From Porphyromonas cangingivalis (GTDB lineage Bacteria; Bacteroidota; Bacteroidia; Bacteroidales; Porphyromonadaceae): a stretch of DNA of 64,000 bases. A program made the translations under genes and the position numbers. The stretch covers positions 2,232,001 to 2,296,000 of the forward strand of contig NZ_LR134506.1 of the NCBI RefSeq assembly GCF_900638305.1. The letters are read 5' to 3'. Below, in pieces: positions 56,294 through 64,000 of the stretch (within the stretch, counting starts at the first letter, position 1; every line of letters begins with the position of its first letter). Under the pieces are notes generated by a model. It was not told the DNA's origin, did not search any database, and worked only from the letters and a program-made list of their open reading frames with translations.

Positions 56294-59200
56294 TTAGAAT
56301 GTTAGCTGAATACCCCCAGAAATACTTCTGACTGGAGAGTAACTCCCGACAGTTTCTGTTTCATTGAAAGAAAATCTAGGATCTAGCCCCTTTCGTGCAG
56401 ACCAGAATATCAAATTTTCGCCAGCGGCATATAACCTGATTCCTGTTATCCCCTTAATAATTTTCGACGGTAATGTGTATCCGAGAGTGAATGCTTGAAA
56501 GTTGAGATAACTTGCATTTACTAAGAATCTGTCTGATTCTGCTGCTGTATATTTGTCTCCATATTGCCATCTTGGAATGTTACTGTTTTGATTGTCTGAG
56601 CGCCAAGAACTCAACACATCTTTGTGGATTGCTGAAATAGTTGAGGGTTTTTGGCTTGCAGGGGAGACAAGATTTGCATATTGATAATCATATAGTTTTC
56701 CTCCTATCTGATAGTCAAATTGAAGGCTTGCATCAAATGCACCAATCTTAAGGGTTGTTCCAAAACCACCAAATGCTTTTGGTAAGGTTGAACCATGAGC
56801 ATATCTCGTTGCCAATGTATGGTCTGTAGTAGTTCCTGATTTTTCTTTACCTGGTACATTTATTTTATTGATGATTTTTCCATCGACTTTTTCGTGTAAT
56901 GCTGCATCATAATAGTAAAGAGCTTCTCCTTTTTCATTTACCCCTGCATAAGCATAAGTCATGCGATTATATAGCTCTCCACCAACTTCGAACCAATTAC
57001 GATCTTCATAAAATCCCCCCAAAAGCTTCGTCTTAGACTCTGGTAAAGAAAGAATCTTTGTGCGATTATGTGCGATGTTAAAGTTTATATTCCAGTCAAT
57101 TAGACTTGTTTTAATAATTGCTCCATTAAGTGATAGCTCAACACCGGTATTACGAATATCTCCAATATTATCCCAAAGTCCGCGTACTCCTCCGGATTCT
57201 GGCAAAGAACTCCAAAATAAAAGATTTGAAGTCTTTTTTGTGTATAAGTCTAAAGCTCCACTCAAACGACTATTAAAAAATGAGAACTCAGCACCTACGT
57301 TGACATTTGTTGCAGTTTCCCAAGTTATATTTGGGTTTCCGAGATTGCTAAAGCTTGGAGCCATATCCTTTTCTGTAGCAGGGTTAAGTCTATAAAGATC
57401 TACAAAGGCAAAATCTCCAATGTTATCATTCCCTTGTTGACCTATAGATGCTTTGAGTTTCAAAATATCAATCCATTTTGCACTTGACATGAAGTCCTCT
57501 TTGGAGATAATCCATCCCCCTCCCAATGACCAAAAGTTCCCCCATCTGTGATTTTTATGGAATCTAGAAGAGGCATCTCGACGAAACGACATCGATGCAA
57601 AATACTTTCCGCTGAAATCATATTGTAAATTGAAGAAAAAGCCTTCAACATTATATCTGCTCAGATTAGAACCGTTGCTGGCTTTCTTTGCAAACGCATC
57701 TAATTCTTGTATCTCTGGAGAAAATCCTCCTTGTCCGACTCCCTGCAATTTCCTCCTTTCTGTTCTATAGTATTCATGTCCAAGAAGGGCTTTTAGGTTA
57801 TGGGAGCCGAAACTTTTATCAAAGTTTAGAGTTTGTACGTGATTTTGTCTAATATTCTCAAGTGTGGATTTCTCAAGTTGGCCATTTATACCTGCCCTGG
57901 GACCAAAAAACGGATTGTCATAATGTGAAAATAAAGTATTCCCCCAAATAACAGTACTAGTTGCGTTAAGAGATAGGTAGTCTGTTATTGTCAATAATAT
58001 ATTTCCATTAGCATTGAGTTGACTACTTCGAGTTGTTGTATTGTTGTATCTATTTGCACCAAGTGGGTTTCCTGGAGCTCCAAAAGGTCTCTGTCCTAAT
58101 CCCTTATATTCCAATCCAAAATCATATAAAGGATTCCCATTTATGTCTTTCAGAATAATGGGTTTGCCATCTGCCCCTATCGTACGAACATATAGTGGAT
58201 ATATAGAGGGAATTGAAGAGGTGAAATATAAAACATTTGTGGCCCCCAATGAATCATCAAGATTTGGATTTGACTTTGTCGTTGAGTGATTATATGCAAT
58301 ATTTGCACCAATTTTTAGCCATTTCCTTGCGTGATAATCTGCTCTTAATCTCGTTGTCAACCTTTCGTATCCTGAAAATTGTAAGACACCATTATCATTA
58401 AGATAGCCTACACTTGCGTAAAATGTATTTTTTGAGGATCCTCCACTTAAACTTACATTGTATTCTTGTCGAAGGGCTGGGCCATAAGCTTCCCTGCTCC
58501 AATCATCAGGTGTTAAATAATAAGTTTGACCTTCATGAGTATAAGTCCTTCCCAACGTGGCTTTAGGGTTGAGTTTACCATCTAATCCTATGAGGTTTTC
58601 ACCCTCTGGTAGTTCATAAACATTATATTTCAGAAACTCGATAAGCTTTTTGTTTGCCCAAGAATTCGCTTTTTCCGGTTTGTCGAAGATTAGATTACCT
58701 TGTTGATTTCGGTATGTAGATGCAAAGTTATATAGTTGAGCATAATAGGTTTCATAAAAAAGCCCTGGGTCTTCAATCTTATCATATTCTTGAATGGCTC
58801 TAGTATTGACACCCCATTTTGCATCTATGTTAATTATCGCATCTTTAGCAGATCCTGATTTCGTAGTGACAAGAATAACTCCCGATGCTCCTCGTGCTCC
58901 ATAGAGTGCGGCAGACGAAGCATCTTTAAGGACTGTTACGGATTCTATATCACCCTGAGGGATATTCGATAAACTTGAAGAATAAGGTGCTCCGTCGACA
59001 ATAATAAGAGGAGAACTGCCTGCGTATAACGTACTAATTCCTCTAATATTCATCGATCCACCCGCTGATCCCGGAGCTCCTGTTCCTCCCCTCATTTGCA
59101 ACCCTGGGATTTTACCAACGAGGGCATTCGCAACATTGGTTGTAACATGGTTGGCGAGATCTTTTGAACTTACTACTGCTGCAGAACCCGTGAATGATGC

Positions 59201-59542
59201 TTTCTTTTGAGAGCCAAATGCCACAACCATGACTTCATCAAGTTGTTCAGAGTCAGGGTGTAGTTTGATTATTAGGCCCTTTCCAATTGTGACTTCCTGA
59301 GTCCTCATCCCTACGAAAGAGACGACGATGATCTTTTCGTTGGCAGGGACTGTGAATTTGAATTTACCATCAATGTTGGTGCGGTCACCCTTCTTTGATG
59401 TCTTACCTCTAACGGTAGCTCCTATGATGGGCTGGTTATCCTCGGCAGAGATGACAGTACCAGATACTTCGACCTGAGACTGTGCCAATACCATACCCAT
59501 GCTCATCATGAGGAAAGCAAAAAGTAATGTAATTCTTTTCAT
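56294..59542 (-). CDS. SusC/RagA-family TonB-linked outer-membrane protein 1
   Basis: 1082 aa. Signal peptide (cleavage near VLAQ, residue 20), CarboxypepD_reg-like domain (about 24-98), the SusC signature VMVVAFGSQKKASFTGS, a TonB plug with SAALYGARGASGVILVTTKSG (about 210-230) and a barrel ending ISGGIQLTF. Full length. With the SusD partner it imports a macromolecule-derived ligand by a pedal-bin mechanism driven by TonB. It lies between direct IS256 copies, so the locus could be mobile. Confidence 0.94.
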   Translation of the reverse strand: MKRITLLFAFLMMSMGMVLAQSQVEVSGTVISAEDNQPIIGATVRGKTSKKGDRTNIDGKFKFTVPANEKIIVVSFVGMRTQEVTIGKGLIIKLHPDSEQLDEVMVVAFGSQKKASFTGSAAVVSSKDLANHVTTNVANALVGKIPGLQMRGGTGAPGSAGGSMNIRGISTLYAGSSPLIIVDGAPYSSSLSNIPQGDIESVTVLKDASSAALYGARGASGVILVTTKSGSAKDAIINIDAKWGVNTRAIQEYDKIEDPGLFYETYYAQLYNFASTYRNQQGNLIFDKPEKANSWANKKLIEFLKYNVYELPEGENLIGLDGKLNPKATLGRTYTHEGQTYYLTPDDWSREAYGPALRQEYNVSLSGGSSKNTFYASVGYLNDNGVLQFSGYERLTTRLRADYHARKWLKIGANIAYNHSTTKSNPNLDDSLGATNVLYFTSSIPSIYPLYVRTIGADGKPIILKDINGNPLYDFGLEYKGLGQRPFGAPGNPLGANRYNNTTTRSSQLNANGNILLTITDYLSLNATSTVIWGNTLFSHYDNPFFGPRAGINGQLEKSTLENIRQNHVQTLNFDKSFGSHNLKALLGHEYYRTERRKLQGVGQGGFSPEIQELDAFAKKASNGSNLSRYNVEGFFFNLQYDFSGKYFASMSFRRDASSRFHKNHRWGNFWSLGGGWIISKEDFMSSAKWIDILKLKASIGQQGNDNIGDFAFVDLYRLNPATEKDMAPSFSNLGNPNITWETATNVNVGAEFSFFNSRLSGALDLYTKKTSNLLFWSSLPESGGVRGLWDNIGDIRNTGVELSLNGAIIKTSLIDWNINFNIAHNRTKILSLPESKTKLLGGFYEDRNWFEVGGELYNRMTYAYAGVNEKGEALYYYDAALHEKVDGKIINKINVPGKEKSGTTTDHTLATRYAHGSTLPKAFGGFGTTLKIGAFDASLQFDYQIGGKLYDYQYANLVSPASQKPSTISAIHKDVLSSWRSDNQNSNIPRWQYGDKYTAAESDRFLVNASYLNFQAFTLGYTLPSKIIKGITGIRLYAAGENLIFWSARKGLDPRFSFNETETVGSYSPVRSISGGIQLTF

Positions 59543-59724
59543 AAAAACGGATTTTTAGATTAATACTTCTCTAAGAGACTGTACAGATTTGATTCCGATT
59601 TGATTTTGATGAGGGTTTAATGTGTTTCTTTTCTGTTAAATTAGTTGCGGCCTTGGTTAATTTGGATTTAAAATAATTTGATTTCCAATTGCTTTATCAG
59701 GCTTTTTAAAGATGTGCCTTTATG

Positions 59725-59756
59725 CAAATAAACGTTTATTCTCTCAATAAAACAAC
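59725..59756 (-). promoter_or_regulatory. susCD locus 1 promoter
   Basis: Minus-strand GTTG (59756-59753), 20-nt spacer, TTTATTTG (59732-59725), one base off the -7 consensus. It lies about 180 nt upstream of susC, with the dispersed element 48 nt further up. Confidence 0.5.
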
Positions 59757-59780
59757 TTTTTTAATGGATATTTTGTGTTT

Positions 59781-59874
59781 GCAGATTCAAGTATCAAGTA
59801 CAAAATTAGGGCAATAGGCTGAAGAATACTTGAAGCGGGGACTTAAAGTTTAGTTTTTCTCTTGATCTTGCGCA
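59781..59874 (-). repeat. dispersed promoter-upstream element, copy B
   Basis: Reverse complement matches 19235-19327 over about 93 bp with only a few differences, from CGCAAGATCAAGAG to GATACTTGAATCTGC. It points at susC in the same relative orientation as copies A and C point at their genes. Confidence 0.8.
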
Positions 59875-59942
59875 ATGTTGTCCTAAACATTTTGTAGATT
59901 ATAAGGAAAAGGACGCAGAGCTAAGGAAGAAAATGTTACCTT

Positions 59943-60046
59943 ACGTCAGTTCGACGTAAGAAAACGATGAATAAATCTATCTCACCAACTTCATTAACTG
60001 CCTAATATTGTTGGTATTATAATTGAAAAAGTGGCGAAATTATTGG
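59943..60046 (+). mobile_element. IS982 left-end fragment
   Basis: Begins ACGTCAGTTCGACGTAAG and matches 53400-53490 (left end and leader of the IS982 copy), then is cut by IS256 copy 2. It carries the full left repeat missing from the other copy. Confidence 0.7.
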
Positions 60047-61372
60047 TAGTGTCCGAAAAAGTGTGTAAGGTTAGTTCTCCCTTTTTCCCTGGGGCATGCC
60101 CCAGGGAAAAAAACTTTGAGTTTTTCCTGTTATTACTCATTACTCATTTATTTGGTGCTCCACTCTTGGAAATAGGGTAACCTCCTTGCGTAAGTCTTTT
60201 CGGTCATTTCTCGGGCTACAGAGCCCAAGAGAAAGACAACGGCATCTGCCGAGGGTAGAGCCCCACGCATACGCAGCGTACGCTTATAGCTCCGATTGAG
60301 ACGCTCCACCCAATTCGTCGAGTAAATCATACGACGAACACCCTCCGGGAACATCAGGTAAGTGAAGTAGTTTATATTGCGAGATGCCGAAAAGGAGAGC
60401 AGGCTCCGGTAGCTTTTCCCCCAACGCTCTGCAAATGTACATAATTTCTCAAATGCCTTTATGGGAGTAAGACCTGTATCCGGAACAGGGAATAAGTCAT
60501 CCACCTCCTGCTTCATCTGAGTTTTATCCCTCTTTGACACGGCGTTAAGTGCTTGTCGTTTGAAATGAACAACACATAACTGATGAGCTGCCTGGGGGAA
60601 AGCCGAGGCGATGGCTCGTTCAATCCCCTGTAAAGCATCTGAGATGATCAGGTCTATACGTTCGACTCCACGTGTTTTGAGGGCTTTCAACTCTGCCTCC
60701 CAATTCAACGCTCCTTCCGTGGGATGATTCACCACACAAAGCACCTCCCGACTACCGTCAGGAAGCAACCCCAACATCGTGTAATAGGCTTCCTGAGCCA
60801 CACGATCCTCCCGCCGTGTGTAGGCAAAGGTAGCATCGATGTACACGGCCAAATAGTGGGGCGACAGTTGGCGTTCCAACCACTTGTAGATCTCCTCTTT
60901 ACTCGTGTTGGTGAGAAAACTGACTTGCTGCTTGCTATAGTGATAGCCGTAGATCCGTTCGCACACCGAACCAATGTCTTCGCACGAAAGCCCTCGGGTA
61001 TAAAGCTCGTGAAACAACAAGGCTCGTTCGCTCTCTTGGCCGGAAAGGATTCCCAAAATCAGGGGTTGGAAATTGCCCGAACGTGTTCGAGGAATCCGTA
61101 ATTCAAAGCTACAGCCGTAGCCTCGCCATCGACGAGGACGGAAGCCATTGCACTGTTCACCCTCATGCTCTTCGACAAAGAGAGCACGTTCTTGCTTCGA
61201 GAAGGTGTCCAATAGTACACGGATAAGTTCGTTAATACCCGCCTCTGATGATAGCATTTCAGAAATAAATGCCGACTTTTGTGTTGTTGTAAGCTCCATT
61301 GTTCTTAGGTTTATTTTTTTCTTACCTCAAAGTTAAGGACTAATGGGGCTTACACACTTTTTTAGGACAGTA
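60047..61372 (-). mobile_element. IS256-family insertion sequence, copy 2
   Basis: Same ends as copy 1: TAGTGTCCGAAAAAGTGTG on the left, CACTTTTTTAGGACAGTA on the right, about 1.33 kb. Same orientation as copy 1. It is flanked by IS982 sequence on the left and IS5 sequence on the right. Confidence 0.8.
60148..61299 (-). CDS. IS256/Mutator-family transposase, copy 2
   Basis: 383 aa, intact, with the same DDE motifs as copy 1 (YIDATF, LIISDALQGIERAI, STNWVERLNRSYK). Residues 1 to about 240 differ from copy 1 at only a handful of positions. From about 241 (PQAAHQL instead of PHSSHQL) to the C-terminus (EWSTK instead of EWKIK) changes are frequent, a mosaic pattern. Confidence 0.92.
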   Translation of the reverse strand: MELTTTQKSAFISEMLSSEAGINELIRVLLDTFSKQERALFVEEHEGEQCNGFRPRRWRGYGCSFELRIPRTRSGNFQPLILGILSGQESERALLFHELYTRGLSCEDIGSVCERIYGYHYSKQQVSFLTNTSKEEIYKWLERQLSPHYLAVYIDATFAYTRREDRVAQEAYYTMLGLLPDGSREVLCVVNHPTEGALNWEAELKALKTRGVERIDLIISDALQGIERAIASAFPQAAHQLCVVHFKRQALNAVSKRDKTQMKQEVDDLFPVPDTGLTPIKAFEKLCTFAERWGKSYRSLLSFSASRNINYFTYLMFPEGVRRMIYSTNWVERLNRSYKRTLRMRGALPSADAVVFLLGSVAREMTEKTYARRLPYFQEWSTK

Positions 61373-61374
61373 TC

Positions 61375-61672
61375 GATGTTCCCAAGCCCTCAGATAGCAG
61401 GTATCAGAAACGCAAGAAACACAAACTATTCTGCAAGCGAGCGGGCATCGAACCTACCATTGGACACTTGAAATCAGATCATCGTTTAGGCCGCATCTTT
61501 TACAAGGGATTGGCTGGGGATGCTGTGAGCATACTATTGGCAGCCGCTGCTTACAACTTCAAAAGAGGCATGAAGGCTCTTTTGCACCTGCTCAAAATAA
61601 TAAGCGAAAAGCTAAGCGAGAGACCATCGATGAATGACTGCTTACTTGTAAATGCTTTTTAAGGGGCGACTA
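61375..61672 (+). pseudogene. IS5 transposase 3' fragment and right end
   Basis: Matches 51773-52070 of the IS5 copy: it encodes DVPKPSDSRYQKRKKHK through GIEPTIGHLKSDHRLGR to the stop at about 61662, then the right repeat TTTTTAAGGGGCGACTA. The 5' four-fifths are missing, replaced by IS256. Confidence 0.82.
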
Positions 61673-61731
61673 GCTAGTATGGGGGAGTCTCGCTTCTTGA
61701 TACTTGACCTACTACTGTTTTTCTTACGTCG

Positions 61732-61800
61732 AACATACATTATTCAAGAGGTCTGTGTCAAAATCAGATTTTGGCACAGACCTCTTGAATAATGTATGTT
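61732..61800 (-). terminator. 69-bp near-perfect palindrome, susCD locus 2 terminator
   Basis: Arms of 34 bp (61732-61765 and 61767-61800) pair with one mismatch around a single-base loop; core CAAGAGGTCTGTG. It lies 34 nt past the SusD stop on the minus strand and is much longer than an ordinary terminator. Confidence 0.6.
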
Positions 61801-61833
61801 GAATAAATGCGTTCCTAAATACTCGTATACGAC

Positions 61834-63396
61834 TTATAGGGGATTCTGTTCACAGAGCTTGTTACCAACAATTTCATCATAAGGTATAGCGAACTCCCAC
61901 TCCTTTGTATCAGCTGTTTTAGGCAATCCCTTTACATTTGTTCCTGAGTTGCGTTTGCGGAAGTCATCAGCTCTGTCAGAGGTCATATATTTATCGTTCC
62001 CTGCAGAGAGCCGGTCAGGGACTTCTCCCAAGCGCTTCATATCATAAAAGGCACCACCCTCCCAGTACAAATCGATACGTTTGTTACGCATAATTTCCTT
62101 GATTAATGCATCCTTGTCTAAGGTGCTCTCAACTGTATAATTAGGATCACGAGTTATCATTACAGTGTTTAGAGTTGTACCAGCCTCCGCAAGCTTACCT
62201 TGTTGAGCTTGAGCCTCAGCCTTGATGTAGTACATTTCTCCAAGACGCATCATGACCTGATCTATATCAGAACGTTTAGGATTCAATACACGGAACTTTA
62301 TACATTGTCCGGTACGTTCCCATTTTTTGTCATTGAAGTATCCTGGGTCTGCATCTGCGGGTATTTCATCTCCTTGATCCTCCGCTACAAACCATTTTCG
62401 ACGGATATCATTAGCTCCCATCTTGTCATAGAACGAGCGATTGATCGCAAAGAAGAAAGAATCATTCCAGCCACCGATAAAATTGTATGAAAAATGGGCT
62501 CCGAAACCTGCGAAGTATCTGTTTTGGTCTTCTGCTTGGTGATAACCCCACATCCATTCAGAAGCTTGGTAGTTGTTGAATCCATCAAGCAACTCTGAGC
62601 CTACTTGCAGTCTGATCCCTGCTGTAGTGCTTACTTCAATGGCTTTTTGTGCCATCTCTTCAGCTTTTGCGTAGTCTTGTTGAGTTAGGGCGATTCTTGC
62701 TGCTATGCCATAAGCTGTGCCTAATGAAATGCTGTTACGTGCGCCAGTAAGTTTTGCATTCTTCATTTCATTGAGACCCTCTTCAATATCCTTGTTGATC
62801 TGCTCAAAACACTCTGCGACAGTTGATCTAGGCATTGGCTCAATAGTTGGTTTCAAGCGCAAAACAACACCAGGAGTATTGTTCTCTCCTCCCCTGACAA
62901 ATCTTTTACCAAAGCATTGTACGAGATTGTTGTAGCAAAAAGCTCTGATTACATGACACTGACCTCTCATACGATTCAAGTCTTCAGGAGCAATGCCATT
63001 GCCACCTTCAGTCATCTGTAAAACCGTATTGGTATGTTGAATTATAGTATAGTAGTAATCCCAAACTCTAAAGTTAATAATTCCCTTGGGATCTCGGTGA
63101 TCTATCCATCGGTGTGTTCCCATTCCCAAAGAGGCAATCGAATTTACAGAACTGTTCGAAAGAAAGTCCATATGTACATTCAGACTCGCAGATCCATCTC
63201 CAAAACGTTGTCCAAAATAGTACATATAGAACATATTATGGATGCCGTTCAATATTCCATCAATACCTTTTGCGGATTCTTTTAGAGTAGCATCTGACAA
63301 GGATGTCGAAGGAGCTGTCTCCAAGAAGTCTTTCTTGCAACCTGTGATTCCCACTAACATGGAGAGACTTATGAGCGAAACTAATATTTTTTTCAT
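61834..63396 (-). CDS. SusD/RagB-family nutrient-binding lipoprotein 2
   Basis: 520 aa. Lipoprotein signal ending VGITGC (Cys20), then the SusD fold: MRGQCHVIRAFCYNNLVQCFG, GTAYGIAARIALTQQDYAKAEEMA, and the C-terminal NKRIDLYWEGGAFYDMKRLG. It is distinct from the first SusD and probably has a different ligand. It follows its SusC partner by 16 nt. Confidence 0.93.
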   Translation of the reverse strand: MKKILVSLISLSMLVGITGCKKDFLETAPSTSLSDATLKESAKGIDGILNGIHNMFYMYYFGQRFGDGSASLNVHMDFLSNSSVNSIASLGMGTHRWIDHRDPKGIINFRVWDYYYTIIQHTNTVLQMTEGGNGIAPEDLNRMRGQCHVIRAFCYNNLVQCFGKRFVRGGENNTPGVVLRLKPTIEPMPRSTVAECFEQINKDIEEGLNEMKNAKLTGARNSISLGTAYGIAARIALTQQDYAKAEEMAQKAIEVSTTAGIRLQVGSELLDGFNNYQASEWMWGYHQAEDQNRYFAGFGAHFSYNFIGGWNDSFFFAINRSFYDKMGANDIRRKWFVAEDQGDEIPADADPGYFNDKKWERTGQCIKFRVLNPKRSDIDQVMMRLGEMYYIKAEAQAQQGKLAEAGTTLNTVMITRDPNYTVESTLDKDALIKEIMRNKRIDLYWEGGAFYDMKRLGEVPDRLSAGNDKYMTSDRADDFRKRNSGTNVKGLPKTADTKEWEFAIPYDEIVGNKLCEQNPL

Positions 63397-63412
63397 AGCT
63401 AATTAAAATGAC

Positions 63413-64000
63413 TTAAAAGTTTATGGTTAGGTTAGCCGTGATGGTCTTGGCATAGCCAAATGCGGAGGTTTCTGAGACTCCTCCAAAACCGGTCATTGGG
63501 TTAAGACCTTTTCTATGTGAGAGCATAAATAGGTTTTCGCCTACAATGCCAACCCTAGCACTTGAAACAGAGAGAGGCTTTACCCAAGCTTCTGGAAGAT
63601 TGTAACTCAAGCTGACATTTCTCAGCATCAATGCTGATGCAGAAATCAAGAATCTGTCAGAAGACAAATTGTCATATACTGTGGATGAGGCATCCAAACG
63701 AGGAATGTCAGATTTGCTTGGCATTTGGTCTTTATCCCCTGGGGTCTTCCATGCATTTAACATATCAATATGAGCCGCATTCCCATTTTGTAATGATCTG
63801 CCCATGAGACTTTGATAGCTTCTATCATAGGCTTTACCACCGAGTTGATAAGAGAAGAGAATTGCAAATTCAAGCCCTTTGTATGTCGCCTCTGTCCCGA
63901 TACCACCATATATTGCTGGAATTGAATTACCACAGAAGTGTTTCTTGACGAAACGACCATCTTTGGTCCATGTTGCACGCTCACCTTCCTTTTCCATTCC
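63413..64000 (-). CDS. SusC/RagA-family outer-membrane protein 2 (C-terminal part)
   Basis: The last 196 or so codons of a SusC barrel; the frame continues past the window edge. Typical C-terminal features are IPAIYGGIGTEATYKGLEFAILF (cut only by length), DRFLISASALMLRNVSLSYNLP, VGIVGENLFMLSHRKGLNP and a final NLTINF. It pairs with the SusD just downstream. Confidence 0.9.
   Translation of the reverse strand, partial: GMEKEGERATWTKDGRFVKKHFCGNSIPAIYGGIGTEATYKGLEFAILFSYQLGGKAYDRSYQSLMGRSLQNGNAAHIDMLNAWKTPGDKDQMPSKSDIPRLDASSTVYDNLSSDRFLISASALMLRNVSLSYNLPEAWVKPLSVSSARVGIVGENLFMLSHRKGLNPMTGFGGVSETSAFGYAKTITANLTINF

Overview
The window is a chromosomal segment of a Bacteroidota bacterium, most likely a Porphyromonas species other than P. 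gingivalis. Four things point there: a Porphyromonas-type 16S rRNA gene, a complete hmuYRSTUV-type haem operon in the order known from P. gingivalis, SusC/SusD (RagA/RagB) pairs, and promoters of the Bacteroidota type (-7 TAnnTTTG, often with a TTG or TTTG about 20 nt upstream). The core genome looks moderately GC-rich. Two stretches look AT-richer and foreign: about 24.0-27.1 kb and 50.6-64 kb.

Layout. 0-2 kb: shikimate kinase and an M23/LysM cell-wall peptidase. 2.4-11.8 kb (minus strand): the haem operon, from its promoter at 11.78 kb to a strong terminator at 2.4 kb. It encodes the lipoprotein HmuY, the receptor HmuR, the giant CobN-like HmuS, and the membrane proteins HmuT, HmuU and HmuV. 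12-15.7 kb: a small repeat protein, exonuclease III and an LTA-synthase-like phosphatase/transferase. 15.9-17.1 kb: the rpsF-rpsR-rplI operon. 17.3-18.9 kb: an AraC regulator and a DUF417 membrane protein. 19.4-19.6 kb: tRNA-Gly and tRNA-Leu. 19.8-23.6 kb: a LexA/S24-type regulator, a DUF2807-like protein and FolC. 24-27.1 kb: a compact four-gene module (SRPBCC, MarR, GNAT, HEAT-repeat) with a mobile-element HTH gene. 27.1-32.9 kb: a MacAB-TolC-like export operon. 33-38.3 kb: an operon for a ten-Ig-domain lipoprotein with an Omp28/thioredoxin C-terminus, a TlpA-like thioredoxin and a DUF6029 barrel. 38.4-46.5 kb: an MsbA-like ABC exporter, a tricorn-type protease, a GT9 glycosyltransferase, DUF4254 and DUF4294. 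47-48.5 kb: a 16S rRNA gene with no 23S, 5S or ITS tRNAs after it. 48.8-50.5 kb: a PCMD-like lipoprotein and a beta-barrel protein. 50.6-64 kb: nested IS5, IS256 and IS982 copies around two SusCD nutrient-uptake loci, the second cut by the window end.

The less expected signals are three. (1) A dispersed 61-93 bp element sits at nearly the same distance (46-48 bp) upstream of the -7 box of three unrelated transcription units (rpsF operon, tRNA pair, susCD). (2) A second family of intergenic hairpins shares a common core at three gene 3' ends. (3) The Ig-repeat/Omp28/TlpA/DUF6029 operon reads as an uncharacterised envelope thiol-redox system. All calls come from reading the sequence; no searches were run.
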